Shown: positions 24,705 through 34,662, counted from the stretch's first letter. The stretch is DNA of 64,000 nt from Seonamhaeicola sediminis (GCF_004358095.2 NZ_SMZJ02000004.1:632030-696029), one strand, 5' to 3'. The notes: generated from the sequence alone by a model not told the origin. Numbers and translations are program-made.

Positions 24705-26813
24705 TTATACTTCTTCTTTTACTAATTGTTTTTGAATGTTATTTGGTACCGGTTGGTATGATGAAAACCTGGAACTAAATGTAGCTTTTCCTTGTGTTAA
24801 CGATCGTAAATCTGTAGAATAGCCAAATAGTTCTGCTGCAGGAATGGTACATTTTAGTATTTGATAATGGTCTAAATTGTCAAATCCTTGAATGATAGAG
24901 CGTCTACTTTGTAAATCGGTCATCACATTACCTACCATATCTTCAGGTACTTTAACGGTTAACTCGTTTGTAGGTTCTAATAACTTAGGATTGGCGTTTA
25001 AAAAGGCTTCTTTAAAAGCGTGCGCCCCTGCTATTTTAAACGATATATCATTAGAATCTACTGGATGCATTTTGCCATCATAAACCATCACCCTCACATC
25101 GCGTATATAAGATCCTGTTAAAGGGCCTTCTTCCATAACTTCTAAAACCCCTTTCATAACCGAAGGAATATAGCGCGCATCAATAACACCTCCTACAATA
25201 CAGTTGTAAAATACCAGTTTTCCACCCCAAGGTAAACTTACTTCCTCTTTACCTCTAATATTAAAACCTTCAGGTTCTGGCATACCTTCAAACCATGGCT
25301 CTATTTTAAGGTGTACCTGTGCAAATTGACCAGAGCCCCCCGATTGTTTTTTGTGTCGGTAATTAGCCGTTGAAGAACGTTGTATGGTCTCCCTATATTT
25401 AATTTTAGGTTTTTCATAATGAGCAGTTATTTTATAGTCACTTTTCAACGTCATATCTATAATAGCCAAGTGTAACTCTCCTTGACAACCTAAAACTTGC
25501 TCTTTAGATTCTTTAGAATAGTTAATAACCACCGTTGGATCTTGTTTATGAATTTTACGTAGTGCATCGCTTAATTTTTCCTCATCGGCTTTGTTACTAG
25601 CAGTCACAGCTTTATTAATTCTTGGTTCTGGGTATTGAATGGGTTTTATGGTAATAGGCTTACTGCCACTATAAAGCGTGTCATTAGTTTCAGTGTCTTT
25701 TAATTTTAAACTGGCACCAATATCACCCGTACTTAATTTATTTACAGGTTCACGGTTCTTGCCATCCATAATAAATAACTGATTGATAACCTCAGTTTCT
25801 CCAGTTCTAGAATTGGTTAACCTGTCATTAAGGTTAATTTCTCCAGACTTAACTTTAAAGAAAGTAATCTGACCCAAATTAGGTTGATATAAGGTTTTAA
25901 AAACAAAAAGTGAGGTGTCTGCTTCTGCCTTGGGCACAATCTCCTCGCCCTCTAAACTTTGTTCTGGTTTTAAATCGGCCGCAGCAGGCGCAACATTATC
26001 AATGAATCCCATTAATCGTCCGCTGCCCATATCTTGTAAGGCCGATACGCAGAATACTGGGAACAAGTCATGGTTTAGCATACCTGCCTTAATACCTTGG
26101 CGCATTTCATCTTCATTTAAAGTACCTTTGTCAAAATAAAGTTCCATAAGTGCTTCATCATTCTCGGCAGCCTTTTCAACTAGCTCGTTATGTAAAGCTT
26201 CAGCTTTTGCTTTTTCAAAATCAGGAATTTCTAATTTTTCTGGCTTTCCTCCTTCGGGTCCAAACTTATAGCATTTCATTTTTAAAACATCAACAATACA
26301 TTGCGCACCATCAAGTTTTATGGGGTATTGTATTTGTGCAACATTATTTCCTACTAATGTTTTTATACTTTTAAAGGCATCTTCAAAATTACAATCGGGG
26401 TGATCAATTTGGTTTATAATAAATAAGGTTGGCTTGTTGTATTTATCTATATAATTCCAGATAATTTCAGTGCCAACCTCTACGCCGTGTTTTCCATTAA
26501 TCACGGTAGCTATGGTGTCTCCCACCCTGATGGATGAAATAATTTCCCCAATAAAATCGTCTAAACCAGGAGTGTCAATAATATTAATTTTGTAATTGCG
26601 CCATTCGGTATGTATAGGCGTTGCAAATACCGATGCTTGACGTTGGTGTTCAATCTCATGGTAATCTGAAACCGTGTTTTGATCTTCAATGGTACCACGT
26701 CTATTAATCAGTCCTGCTTCAAATAGCATGGTTTCTGCCAAAGTAGTTTTACCGCTATTATGGGCCCCTACAAATACCACATTTTTAATGTGCTTATCAT
26801 CAAATACTTTCAT
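24705..26813 (-). CDS. Elongation factor G-like GTPase, second type
   Basis: This 702-residue protein has the EF-G domain order: G domain, beta-barrel, and domains III-V with the EF-G domain IV and C-terminal fold (IVGGVIDARYIPSVMKGV; DNLDHYQILKCTIPAAELFGY). G1 is GAHNSGKTT, G3 is DTPGLDDF, G4 is NQID and G5 is near CVSAL. In canonical EF-G the G3 motif is DTPGH, whose His activates GTP hydrolysis; it is Leu here. G4 NQID also differs from NKxD. It belongs to the EF-G-like paralogue class rather than the translocase itself and may have altered GTPase control. It is in an operon with the 126-residue gene. Confidence 0.88.
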   Translation of the reverse strand: MKVFDDKHIKNVVFVGAHNSGKTTLAETMLFEAGLINRRGTIEDQNTVSDYHEIEHQRQASVFATPIHTEWRNYKINIIDTPGLDDFIGEIISSIRVGDTIATVINGKHGVEVGTEIIWNYIDKYNKPTLFIINQIDHPDCNFEDAFKSIKTLVGNNVAQIQYPIKLDGAQCIVDVLKMKCYKFGPEGGKPEKLEIPDFEKAKAEALHNELVEKAAENDEALMELYFDKGTLNEDEMRQGIKAGMLNHDLFPVFCVSALQDMGSGRLMGFIDNVAPAAADLKPEQSLEGEEIVPKAEADTSLFVFKTLYQPNLGQITFFKVKSGEINLNDRLTNSRTGETEVINQLFIMDGKNREPVNKLSTGDIGASLKLKDTETNDTLYSGSKPITIKPIQYPEPRINKAVTASNKADEEKLSDALRKIHKQDPTVVINYSKESKEQVLGCQGELHLAIIDMTLKSDYKITAHYEKPKIKYRETIQRSSTANYRHKKQSGGSGQFAQVHLKIEPWFEGMPEPEGFNIRGKEEVSLPWGGKLVFYNCIVGGVIDARYIPSVMKGVLEVMEEGPLTGSYIRDVRVMVYDGKMHPVDSNDISFKIAGAHAFKEAFLNANPKLLEPTNELTVKVPEDMVGNVMTDLQSRRSIIQGFDNLDHYQILKCTIPAAELFGYSTDLRSLTQGKATFSSRFSSYQPVPNNIQKQLVKEEV

Positions 26814-27153
26814 ACGTTTAAATTTTAATAATTAGTAGATTTCATGTTAATTATAAAATTGAGAACGTATGTCATTGTTACGCTCTCACATTAAAACTTT
26901 AAACATTCCATTAATAACAATGTTCAAAATTTATTAACACTCGTTTCATTTGCCTTTGGTTTAATTTAAGTTGATATTTTTTTAAAAAAAGAAACTCTTT
27001 AAATTTTTAAGATGATATAAAGCTACCCTCAATATTTATAAAAAAATATGATTATTGTCATACCCTGAGGCAAGTATCAAATGATAAATGTGGCAAGTCC
27101 TATAAAGTTACAACAAAATTGCAGTATCTCAACCATTATTTAATCAGTCTGTG
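26814..27153. other. Divergent intergenic region, no gene seen
   Basis: This is AT-rich sequence between the divergent EF-G-like and DUF3817 genes. It holds no coding frame or strong hairpin. It should contain the promoter of the EF-G-like unit, but I find no exact -7 match on that strand. Confidence 0.5.
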
Positions 27154-27161
27154 TATTTTTG
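27154..27161 (+). promoter_or_regulatory. Bacteroidota -7 promoter element (TATTTTTG)
   Basis: This exact TAnnTTTG lies 16 bases before ATG 27177. A TTG start at 27159 would lie inside the element, which argues for the ATG at 27177. Confidence 0.5.
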
Positions 27162-27176
27162 TCTAAAATTTTGTAT

Positions 27177-27467
27177 ATGTTTTCACTCCTTAATATATTT
27201 AGAGTAGTCGCTTTTTTAGAAGGTGTATCTTATATACTTCTACTTTTTATCGCTACCCCCATGAAACATTTTGCAGAAGATCCTCAATATGTAAAACTAT
27301 TAGGAATGCCTCATGGAATTCTTTTCATGTTATATATAGTATTAGCTTTTGTTTTGAAACCTGATTTTAACTGGTGTAAAAAGGCTTTTAGTGGTGTGCT
27401 TTTAGCAGCTATTATTCCATTTGGGACTTTTTTAATTGAACGTAAATATTTAAAACCTGTAAAATGA
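27177..27467 (+). CDS. DUF3817-family membrane protein
   Basis: This 96-residue protein has three membrane helices. The motifs NIFRVVAFLEGVSYILLLF, GMPHGILFMLYIVLAF and LAAIIPFGTFLIERKYL are characteristic of DUF3817 (YdzA-like) integral membrane proteins, whose function is unknown. The ATG at 27177 is chosen because the upstream TTG lies in the promoter. The stop overlaps the next start (ATGA), so it is co-translated with the MscS-type channel. Confidence 0.85.
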   Translation: MFSLLNIFRVVAFLEGVSYILLLFIATPMKHFAEDPQYVKLLGMPHGILFMLYIVLAFVLKPDFNWCKKAFSGVLLAAIIPFGTFLIERKYLKPVK

Positions 27468-28756
27468 TTCAAGACAAGGAAAATACAGAGGTACTAACAG
27501 AAGCTACTCTTGATTTTAATAGGTTTTTCTTTGATTTTTTAACACAAAAAGATATTGAAGAAGATACAGCTGTATGGTTAAACATGGCAGGGTTGTTAAT
27601 TGCTTCTACCATCATTGTGTTTTTAATTGACTTTCTAATTAGAAAGATTCTCTTGCAAATGTTTACGCGGTTTGCAAGTGCTTCAAAGTCTAATTTTGAT
27701 GATTTATTAGTTGCTAATAAGGTTCCAAGAAATGTAGCACATATCATTCCTCTGCTTATAGCTTTAGAATTGGTTCCTATAATATTTTATGATTTCCCTG
27801 ACTTTGAAATAGTTGTTGAAAAAGGGTTGCAAGTATTTGCTATTGTACTAACGCTTTGGATAGTGAGAAGCCTTTTATTCACTGTAAAAGATTTTTTAAA
27901 GACCTTGCCAAGTTTAAGAGATAAACCTGTAGAAAGTTATATACAGGTCTTTATGATATTTGCTTGGGTTGCAGGCATCATGTCTGCTATAGCTGTAATA
28001 ACAGATATTCCTTTCTTAAAATTTTTGACTGGTTTAGGGGCTGCCTCTGCCGTGATTATATTAATATTTAAAGATACCATTCTAGGTTTTGTTGCTAGTA
28101 TTCAGGTATCTATAAATGATATGGTACGTATTGGTGATTGGGTGACTTTTGAAAAATTTGGAGCTGATGGTGATGTTATTGAAATTACCCTAGCTACTGT
28201 AAAGGTTCAGAATTGGGATAAAACCATTACTACTATTCCAACTTATGCGTTGATTTCGGAATCTTTTAAGAACTGGCGAGGAATGACTAGTTCTGATGGT
28301 AGACGTATAAAGCGTTCATTAAGTATTAAAATGGAAAGTGTTAAATATTTAAATCAAGCCGATATTGAAAAACTTAAGGGTATTGAGCTTATTGAAAAAT
28401 ATTTAGATAAACGACAAAGTGATATTGATACCCATAATAAAACAAACCAAATTGATAAGTCTTTAGCTATAAATGGAAGAAACCTAACCAACCTTGGAGT
28501 TTTTAGAAAGTATGTTCAAGAATATATTGAAAACCATGCTGCTATAAACAAGGATATGACTATCATGGTGCGCCAATTAGCACCATCATCTCAAGGTATA
28601 CCTATTGAAATTTATGCTTTCAGTAGTGATAAACGCTGGGTTAATTATGAATATATCATGGCCGATATTTTTGACCATGTTATAGCTGCTACGCCTTATT
28701 TTGATTTAGAAATATTTGAATTGCCTAGTGGTTCTAGTTTTTCTATCAAAGAATAG
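27464..28756 (+). CDS. Mechanosensitive ion channel, MscS/YbdG-like
   Basis: This 430-residue inner-membrane channel has membrane helices at about 42-62, 85-105, 115-135, 160-180 and the pore-lining segment about 185-210 (LTGLGAASAVIILIFKDTIL). The MscS beta domain follows (IGDWVTFEKFGADGDVIEIT, then TIPTYALISESFKNW). An extra insertion and C-terminal domain of about 130 residues matches the YbdG/MscM subtype. It opens on membrane tension to release solutes after osmotic downshift. Its ATG overlaps the stop of the DUF3817 gene by four bases. Confidence 0.9.
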   Translation: MIQDKENTEVLTEATLDFNRFFFDFLTQKDIEEDTAVWLNMAGLLIASTIIVFLIDFLIRKILLQMFTRFASASKSNFDDLLVANKVPRNVAHIIPLLIALELVPIIFYDFPDFEIVVEKGLQVFAIVLTLWIVRSLLFTVKDFLKTLPSLRDKPVESYIQVFMIFAWVAGIMSAIAVITDIPFLKFLTGLGAASAVIILIFKDTILGFVASIQVSINDMVRIGDWVTFEKFGADGDVIEITLATVKVQNWDKTITTIPTYALISESFKNWRGMTSSDGRRIKRSLSIKMESVKYLNQADIEKLKGIELIEKYLDKRQSDIDTHNKTNQIDKSLAINGRNLTNLGVFRKYVQEYIENHAAINKDMTIMVRQLAPSSQGIPIEIYAFSSDKRWVNYEYIMADIFDHVIAATPYFDLEIFELPSGSSFSIKE

Positions 28757-28803
28757 ACATACCCTTTTATCGGTAAAATTTTACTTTTTAACGTAAAATA
28801 ACG

Positions 28804-28811
28804 TATATTTG
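28804..28811 (+). promoter_or_regulatory. Bacteroidota -7 promoter element (TATATTTG)
   Basis: This exact TAnnTTTG lies 68 bases before the ATG of the secreted protein at 28879. No clear -33 TTG is visible. Confidence 0.4.
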
Positions 28812-28878
28812 AACACTTCCCTCAATTAAGTGTTTGTAGTTATGCCACTTAATTTTCATTATAAAATAATATATTGTT

Positions 28879-29673
28879 ATGAAATTTTTATGTTTTATAG
28901 CTACGTTGGTTTCAATATGTTCTCAGCTAAATGCTCAAAATACAGAATTTGTTTTTGACAAAGAGCTAAACAAATTAATTGCTTTAAAAGAAGGGGGATC
29001 TCCTTACGTGTTTGAGGTATTATCAAAAGAATACACTACAGCCATAAAAAAACCTGAGACAAAAAGAGTATCTAAATTTTATAAAAAGGCTTTAGCATTT
29101 GCTAATAAGGCTAAGAATGATAGCGTGAAAATAGCAGAACTAAAAAAAGAATCAAATTACACCCCTAACAAGGTGAAAGAACTTAATGCAGAGGAAATTA
29201 ATAATCGTTTAAGAACTGCTAGTCGAATCTTGAAAAATACTAAGAAGTATGAATTAGTGTCAAGTAAAATTGTACTTCAAAAACAAGAAGATTTAAAAAT
29301 GAGACGAAGTATTTTTAAGCCTCAGAATATAATAATCGGAAAATTTAAATATTTAGGCTCATATTATGTCGCTAAGGGTTTTGATGGTTACTCAGAACGA
29401 AGCTTAATTTCGGTTACCGATGCACAAAAAAATAAATTAACAAAAGAGCACTTTCTTTTAGATACTGTATTTCAATTAATTCAAAATGTTAAAACAAAAG
29501 TATTATATATTGTTTACACAGATTTTTTAGAAAAATATCCAATAAATATGGTAGCATCTCAAAATAAATACAAAGGAAAAATAACCTTATCAGCCTCCTA
29601 TGTTAATGAGATAGATAAAAACTTAGATGCAATCATTATAGAATATAATAGAAGTTTATTGAAAATTATGTAG
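28879..29673 (+). CDS. Secreted protein of unknown function
   Basis: This 264-residue protein has a clear signal peptide (MKFLCFIATLVSICSQLNAQ, cleavage after Ala). The mature part is lysine-rich and helical in its first half (AIKKPETKRVSKFYKKALAFANKA). The second half has beta character (IIIGKFKYLGSYYVAKGFDGYSE). I recognise no domain. It is a single gene with its own promoter and a downstream terminator shared with leuB. Confidence 0.78.
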   Translation: MKFLCFIATLVSICSQLNAQNTEFVFDKELNKLIALKEGGSPYVFEVLSKEYTTAIKKPETKRVSKFYKKALAFANKAKNDSVKIAELKKESNYTPNKVKELNAEEINNRLRTASRILKNTKKYELVSSKIVLQKQEDLKMRRSIFKPQNIIIGKFKYLGSYYVAKGFDGYSERSLISVTDAQKNKLTKEHFLLDTVFQLIQNVKTKVLYIVYTDFLEKYPINMVASQNKYKGKITLSASYVNEIDKNLDAIIIEYNRSLLKIM

Positions 29674-29679
29674 AATTAA

Positions 29680-29708
29680 AAAAGACCTATCAATTTTGAT
29701 AGGTCTTT
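29680..29708. terminator. Bidirectional intrinsic terminator
   Basis: AAAGACCTATCAA/TTGATAGGTCTTT forms a 13-base stem between convergent genes. Read on the minus strand it is followed by a six-T run and ends the leu operon. Read on the plus strand it follows the secreted-protein gene. Confidence 0.8.
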
Positions 29709-29742
29709 CCAGTTTTAGTTAGTTTTATGTAGTAATATAATA

Positions 29743-30798
29743 TTAAATATTGGCCGCTAACCAGTCTCCTACTTCACTAGTTCCATAAGCTTTATCGCCT
29801 TCCGATAGGTCTTCTGTAACTATTCCTTCAGCCAGAGCTTTGTTTACAGCTTCTCTTATTACTTTGCCTTCTTCGATTAAATCAAAATTTTCAAACATCA
29901 TAGCTGCTGATAATACGGTTGCCATAGGATTCGCTATATTTTTTCCTGCCGCTTGCGGGTATGATCCGTGAATTGGCTCAAATAAACCAATGTCAGACCC
30001 TAAAGATGCTGATGGCATTAAACCCATAGACCCTGAAATCACAGAAGCTTCATCGGTTAAGATATCTCCAAATAAGTTTTCTGTAATTAACACATCATAA
30101 TCAGAAGGCCATTGAACTAAACGCATGGCTACAGCATCAACAAACTCATAAGATACTTCTACTTCTGGGTATTCAGCTTCTAAACCTTGTACAGTTTCTC
30201 TCCACAAACGAGATGTTTCCAACACGTTAGCTTTATCAACGCAACACAAGCGCTTAGAACGTTGCATAGCTAATTCAAAGCCTTTACGAGCTAAACGTGT
30301 TACTTCTTCTTTAGTGTATACACAATTGTCATATGCTGTGTTTCTATCATCTCTCCTGCCCTTTTCTCCAAAGTAAATCCCACCAGTTAGTTCACGTAAA
30401 AACACTAAATCTGTTCCTTCAATACGTTCTTTTTTTAACGGTGATTTGTCTAATAATGATGGGAATACAAAAGTTGGGCGAACATTAGCAAATAACCCTA
30501 AGGCTTTTCGCATTTTTAATAAACCCTGTTCCGGACGTACAGGTGCAGATGGATCATTATCGTATTTGGGGTCTCCAATAGCTCCAAACAACACAGCATC
30601 AGATGTTTTACAAATATTATGAGTTTCATCTGGATATGGCTCGCCAACAGCATCAATAGCTGCAGCTCCTGTTAATGCAGGTTTCCAAGTAATCTCATGA
30701 CCAAATTTTTTGGCAACAGCATCACTTACTTTTACAGCTTGATCTATAACTTCTGGTCCTATACCATCTCCGGCTAAAAGGGCTATGTTTAATTTCAT
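29743..30798 (-). CDS. leuB: 3-Isopropylmalate dehydrogenase LeuB
   Basis: LeuB is a cytoplasmic NAD-dependent oxidative decarboxylase that converts 3-isopropylmalate to 2-oxoisocaproate in leucine synthesis. The 351 residues are the usual length. Visible motifs are LLAGDGIGPEV at the N-terminus, LRELTGGIYFGEKG, NLFGDILTDEASVISGSMGL (Mg/substrate site) and GLFEPIHGSYPQAAGKNIANP (NAD site). It is the last gene of leuC-leuD-leuA-leuB, 18 bases after leuA, and is followed by a terminator. Confidence 0.96.
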   Translation of the reverse strand: MKLNIALLAGDGIGPEVIDQAVKVSDAVAKKFGHEITWKPALTGAAAIDAVGEPYPDETHNICKTSDAVLFGAIGDPKYDNDPSAPVRPEQGLLKMRKALGLFANVRPTFVFPSLLDKSPLKKERIEGTDLVFLRELTGGIYFGEKGRRDDRNTAYDNCVYTKEEVTRLARKGFELAMQRSKRLCCVDKANVLETSRLWRETVQGLEAEYPEVEVSYEFVDAVAMRLVQWPSDYDVLITENLFGDILTDEASVISGSMGLMPSASLGSDIGLFEPIHGSYPQAAGKNIANPMATVLSAAMMFENFDLIEEGKVIREAVNKALAEGIVTEDLSEGDKAYGTSEVGDWLAANI

Positions 30799-30816
30799 TT
30801 TATAGTTTTATTATAT

Positions 30817-32334
30817 CTAATTATTAATAATGTTAAGCATTTTCTCTGTGGCTTTTATAGCCGATACCGTTTGATCTGAGTCTAACCCTCTAGTTTTAAA
30901 TTCAGATGCTTTATTTTTCCATGTAATTATGGTTTCACACAATGCATCAGAACGACTACCAGGGGGGATTCTCACAGCATAGTCAACTAAATCTGGAAGC
31001 ACCAGTTTTTTCTTTTTAAAAATCTTTCTAATGGCATTCATAAACGCATCAAATTGCCCATCGCCTTGAGCATTTTCTTCAAATGATTCACCCTCAATGT
31101 TAAGCGCTATTGTAGTAGATGGTTTTAAACCTTTAGAATGTGTTAAAACATAAGAATCTACCGTTATCTTCTCTTCATAAGAGCCACTATCTAAAACATC
31201 TGAAATGATATATGGTAAATCTTCTTTTGTTACAACTTGTTTTTTATCACCAAGCTCAATAATACGTTGGGTTACTTTTTTAAGTTCGTCTTCATTTAGT
31301 TTTAACCCTAATTCTTGTAAATTTTTCTGGATATTAGCTTTACCAGAAGCCTTACCAAGTGCATATTGTCTTGTTCTACCAAAGCGTTCTGGTAACAAAT
31401 CACTAAAATAGAGATTGTTTTTGTTATCACCATCGGCATGAATACCAGCGGTTTGGGTAAAAACGTTGGCTCCTATGATAGGCTTGTTTGCAGGAATCAT
31501 AATTCCAGAAAAGTTCTCTACTAATTTACTTACGGTGTAGAGCACCTTTTCATTAACCCCAATGGTAACGTTTGGGACAAAATCGTTGATAACTGCAATG
31601 GTACTAGACATGGGGGCATTACCAGCACGTTCACCCATTCCGTTCACAGTTAGATGTAATCCGTCTGCTCCAGCTCTTAAGCCTTCAATAGCATTAGAAA
31701 CCCCTAAATCATAATCATTATGGGCATGAAAGTCAAAATGTATATTAGGATATGCATTCTTTATTTCAAAAACAAAATCATAAGATTCCTTTGGCGTTAA
31801 GATTCCCAAAGTGTCTGGAAGCATAATACGCTTAATAGGTTGTGTTGATAAAAATTCTAAAAATTCAAAAACATAATCTTTAGAATTACGCATACCATTA
31901 CTCCAATCTTCTAAATAAACATTGGTAGCTATACCCTTATCTGAAGCTAAAGAAATAACATTTTTCGCTTCATTAAAGTGCTGATTTGGAGTCTTTTTTA
32001 ACTGATGAGTTAAATGGTTAAGTGAACCTTTAGTGAGAAGGTTTTGCACTCTAGCTCCAGCCTTTACCATCCAATCTATAGAAACACCACCGTCTACAAA
32101 CGATAATACCTCTACAGCATTTAAATGGTTGTATTCATTTGCCCATTCTGTGATGTTTTTTACTGCTTGAAATTCACCTTCTGACACTCGCGCCGAAGCT
32201 ATTTCTATTCTATCAACCTTAAGTTCTTCTAATAGAAGTTTTGCTAATGTAAGTTTTTCAGAAGCAGAAAACGACACACTCGATGTTTGTTCACCATCGC
32301 GTAATGTCGTATCCATTATCTCAATTTTCTTCAT
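30817..32334 (-). CDS. leuA: 2-Isopropylmalate synthase LeuA
   Basis: This 505-residue protein has an N-terminal HMGL-like TIM barrel with DTTLRDGEQ, HFDFHAHNDYDLGVSNA and NGMGERAGNAPM (metal and acetyl-CoA chemistry). A C-terminal regulatory LeuA dimer domain covers about residues 375-505 (VDSYVLTHSKG..). The enzyme condenses acetyl-CoA with 2-oxoisovalerate and is usually inhibited by leucine through the C-terminal domain. Placement between leuD and leuB supports LeuA over the related citramalate synthase CimA, which shares this architecture. Confidence 0.9.
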   Translation of the reverse strand: MKKIEIMDTTLRDGEQTSSVSFSASEKLTLAKLLLEELKVDRIEIASARVSEGEFQAVKNITEWANEYNHLNAVEVLSFVDGGVSIDWMVKAGARVQNLLTKGSLNHLTHQLKKTPNQHFNEAKNVISLASDKGIATNVYLEDWSNGMRNSKDYVFEFLEFLSTQPIKRIMLPDTLGILTPKESYDFVFEIKNAYPNIHFDFHAHNDYDLGVSNAIEGLRAGADGLHLTVNGMGERAGNAPMSSTIAVINDFVPNVTIGVNEKVLYTVSKLVENFSGIMIPANKPIIGANVFTQTAGIHADGDNKNNLYFSDLLPERFGRTRQYALGKASGKANIQKNLQELGLKLNEDELKKVTQRIIELGDKKQVVTKEDLPYIISDVLDSGSYEEKITVDSYVLTHSKGLKPSTTIALNIEGESFEENAQGDGQFDAFMNAIRKIFKKKKLVLPDLVDYAVRIPPGSRSDALCETIITWKNKASEFKTRGLDSDQTVSAIKATEKMLNIINN

Positions 32335-32372
32335 GTAAAATGAATGAGCTATTAAATTGTTTTGATGTGTTA

Positions 32373-32993
32373 TTAAAAAGGTCTAGTTTCACCAAAGGCA
32401 GCAATTTCTTCCTTCATGTTTTGTAAATAATCTATATCGTCAAAACCATTTAGCATATTACCTTTTTTGTAGCCATTAATATCAAAAGATTCAGATTCAC
32501 CAGTTGATACCAATGTAACTGTTTGGTTTGGTAAATCTACTTTTATTTCAGTTTTCGAGTCTGCTTCAATGGCATCAAATAATTTTTGAGCAAACTCAGG
32601 AGACACCTGAACAGGAAGCACGCCAATGTTTAAACAGTTGTTTCTAAATATATCTGCAAAGAATGATGAAATTACACAACGTAATCCAAAATCATACACA
32701 GACCAAGCAGCATGCTCTCTTGACGAGCCAGAACCAAAGTTCTTACCACCAACCAATATTTTAGAACCCTCATATTTTGCATCATTTAAAGGAAAATCTG
32801 GAATAGGGTTTCCTTCAGAATCGTATCTCCAATCTCTAAAAAAATTATCTCCAAAACCTTTACGCTCTGTAGCTTTTAAGAAACGTGCAGGAATGATTTG
32901 GTCTGTATCTACGTTTTCTATTGGTAACGGATACGCTGTGCTTGTTAATACTTCAAATTTATCGTAAGCCATGTTTTTTATGCTTTTAGCCAA
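32373..32993 (-). CDS. leuD: 3-Isopropylmalate dehydratase small subunit LeuD
   Basis: This 206-residue swivel-domain subunit works with LeuC to isomerise 2- to 3-isopropylmalate. Visible motifs are NVDTDQIIPARFLK, GGKNFGSGSSREHAAW (substrate loop) and FFADIFRNNCLNIGVLPV. It lies 39 bases after leuC and 38 before leuA in the leu operon. Its length and motifs are normal. Confidence 0.96.
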   Translation of the reverse strand: MAKSIKNMAYDKFEVLTSTAYPLPIENVDTDQIIPARFLKATERKGFGDNFFRDWRYDSEGNPIPDFPLNDAKYEGSKILVGGKNFGSGSSREHAAWSVYDFGLRCVISSFFADIFRNNCLNIGVLPVQVSPEFAQKLFDAIEADSKTEIKVDLPNQTVTLVSTGESESFDINGYKKGNMLNGFDDIDYLQNMKEEIAAFGETRPF

Positions 32994-33032
32994 TACGTGT
33001 TTTTTATTGACAATATTTTTTTAATTACTAAT

Positions 33033-34442
33033 TTATACGGCAACTTCTTCAAGTAATGTTCTTGGGTCTGTAACAACTCCTGAAACAGCTGTTGCTGCTG
33101 CCACTAATGGTGATGCTAACAAGGTTCTAGAACCTGGTCCTTGACGGCCTTCAAAGTTTCTGTTAGATGTTGATACCGCTAATTTACCTGCAGGAACTTT
33201 ATCGTCATTCATTGCAAGACAAGCAGAACATCCAGGTTCTCTTAATACAAAACCTGCAGCATTTAAGATTTTATCTAAACCTTCTTCTTTGATTTGGTCT
33301 ACTACTTTATGTGATCCAGGTACTAACCAAGCCGTAATATTATCTGCTTTTTGACGTCCTTCTACAATTGAGCAAAACGCTCTAAAGTCTTCAATTCTTC
33401 CATTAGTACAAGACCCCAAGAAAACATAATCTACTTCTTTACCAATCATGTTATCACCTTCATTGAACTTCATGTAGCCTAGTGATTTTTTATATGTAGC
33501 TACACCACCTTCAACCTGTTCAGCCAATGGGATTGATTTAGTAACACCAATTCCCATTCCCGGGTTGGTTCCATAAGTAATCATGGGCTCAATATCGGCA
33601 GCATTATAAGTAAACTCAGCATCAAACTCAGCTCCTTCTTCAGTATATAAAGTTTCCCAGTATTCCATAGCTTTATCCCAATCTGCTCCTTTTGGCGTAT
33701 GCTTTCTCCCTTTAATATATTCAAAAGTCTTTTCATCTGGAGCAATCATACCTCCACGAGCTCCCATTTCAATAGAAAGGTTACAAACGGTCATACGCCC
33801 CTCCATAGTCATGTTTTCAAAAACATCACCAGCATATTCAACAAAGTATCCTGTAGCACCAGAAGTAGTTTGTTGTGAAATGATGTAAAGCGCCACATCT
33901 TTAGGAGTCACACCAAAACCTAATTTTCCATTCACGTTAATACGCATCTTTTTAGGTTTAGGTTGCATGATACATTGCGTAGATAATACCATTTCTACCT
34001 CAGACGTACCGATACCAAAAGCAATGGCACCAAAAGCACCGTGTGTAGACGTGTGAGAATCTCCACAAACTATTGTAGAACCCGGAAGCGTAATTCCATT
34101 TTCAGGACCAACAATATGAACTATTCCGTTATTTCTATGACCTAATCCCCAGTGTGAAATACCATACTCTGCTGCATTGTTAGCTAAAGCTTCTAACTGG
34201 TTTGCAGATAAAGGATCTGCCACAGGTAAATGTTGGTTCCAAGTTGGTGTGTTATGGTCTGCAGTAGCAAAAGTACGCTCAGGATACATAACACCTATAC
34301 CTCTACTCTTTAAGCCAACAAAGGCTACTGGACTTGTTACTTCGTGAATAAAATGACGGTCTATAAAAAACACATCAGGCCCATCTTCAATTTTTCTGAC
34401 CACATGCGAATCCCATACTTTGTCAAATAATGTTTTGCTCAT
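33033..34442 (-). CDS. leuC: 3-Isopropylmalate dehydratase large subunit LeuC
   Basis: This 469-residue aconitase-fold subunit carries a [4Fe-4S] cluster, with ligands seen in FLGSCTNGR and GCSACLAMN. It has [19 protein letters not shown] and other aconitase motifs. It works with LeuD in leucine synthesis. The start is placed at ATG 34442 ([15 protein letters not shown]), the family's normal N-terminus. A frame extended to a TTG at 34517 would begin inside the promoter element at 34515-34522. First gene of the leu operon. Confidence 0.95.
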   Translation of the reverse strand: MSKTLFDKVWDSHVVRKIEDGPDVFFIDRHFIHEVTSPVAFVGLKSRGIGVMYPERTFATADHNTPTWNQHLPVADPLSANQLEALANNAAEYGISHWGLGHRNNGIVHIVGPENGITLPGSTIVCGDSHTSTHGAFGAIAFGIGTSEVEMVLSTQCIMQPKPKKMRINVNGKLGFGVTPKDVALYIISQQTTSGATGYFVEYAGDVFENMTMEGRMTVCNLSIEMGARGGMIAPDEKTFEYIKGRKHTPKGADWDKAMEYWETLYTEEGAEFDAEFTYNAADIEPMITYGTNPGMGIGVTKSIPLAEQVEGGVATYKKSLGYMKFNEGDNMIGKEVDYVFLGSCTNGRIEDFRAFCSIVEGRQKADNITAWLVPGSHKVVDQIKEEGLDKILNAAGFVLREPGCSACLAMNDDKVPAGKLAVSTSNRNFEGRQGPGSRTLLASPLVAAATAVSGVVTDPRTLLEEVAV

Positions 34443-34514
34443 AATATTTTTATTAATTGTATAAAAGCTGTTTTTGCTAAATAAAATATACCCTTTTGGG
34501 GCTATAAAGGTTGA

Positions 34515-34522
34515 CAAAGTTA
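34515..34522 (-). promoter_or_regulatory. Promoter -7 element of the leu operon (TAACTTTG)
   Basis: This exact TAnnTTTG on the minus strand lies 73 bases before the leuC ATG. The implied short leader contains a small hairpin (TATAGCCC, loop, GGGTATA). No leucine-codon-rich leader peptide was found, unlike the his operon. Confidence 0.5.
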
Positions 34523-34636
34523 AAACATTATACCAGTTTTATAAAGCTTTACAAAGGTTTGTTATTAACTTTTTATAAAATTGATAAAGGAGGTATTATA
34601 AAATGAATTTTATTCAATGTATTTATAAAATCACTT

Positions 34637-34662
34637 ATAATTTTTAAATCTTTAAAAATTAT
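34637..34662 (-). terminator. Possible AT-only terminator after the DUF72 gene
   Basis: The perfect 12-base palindrome arms ATAATTTTTAAA/TTTAAAAATTAT around TC start four bases past the stop of the minus-strand DUF72 gene. The stem has no G or C pair, so the terminator role is uncertain. Confidence 0.3.

Noticed and set aside
32626-32967. Open frame of 113 codons on the plus strand inside leuD
   Set aside because: It is antisense to a perfectly conserved enzyme gene, with no promoter element and low-complexity translation. Similar antisense frames over sucD, hisF, lpxC/fabZ and fusA-like genes were rejected for the same reason.
34443-34517. 25-residue N-terminal extension of LeuC from a TTG
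   Set aside because: The TTG lies in the TAACTTTG promoter element and LeuC orthologues begin at the [11 protein letters not shown] position.
34443-34522. Leucine attenuator upstream of leuC
   Set aside because: No short frame rich in Leu codons and no U-tailed terminator are present in the leader, only a weak hairpin.
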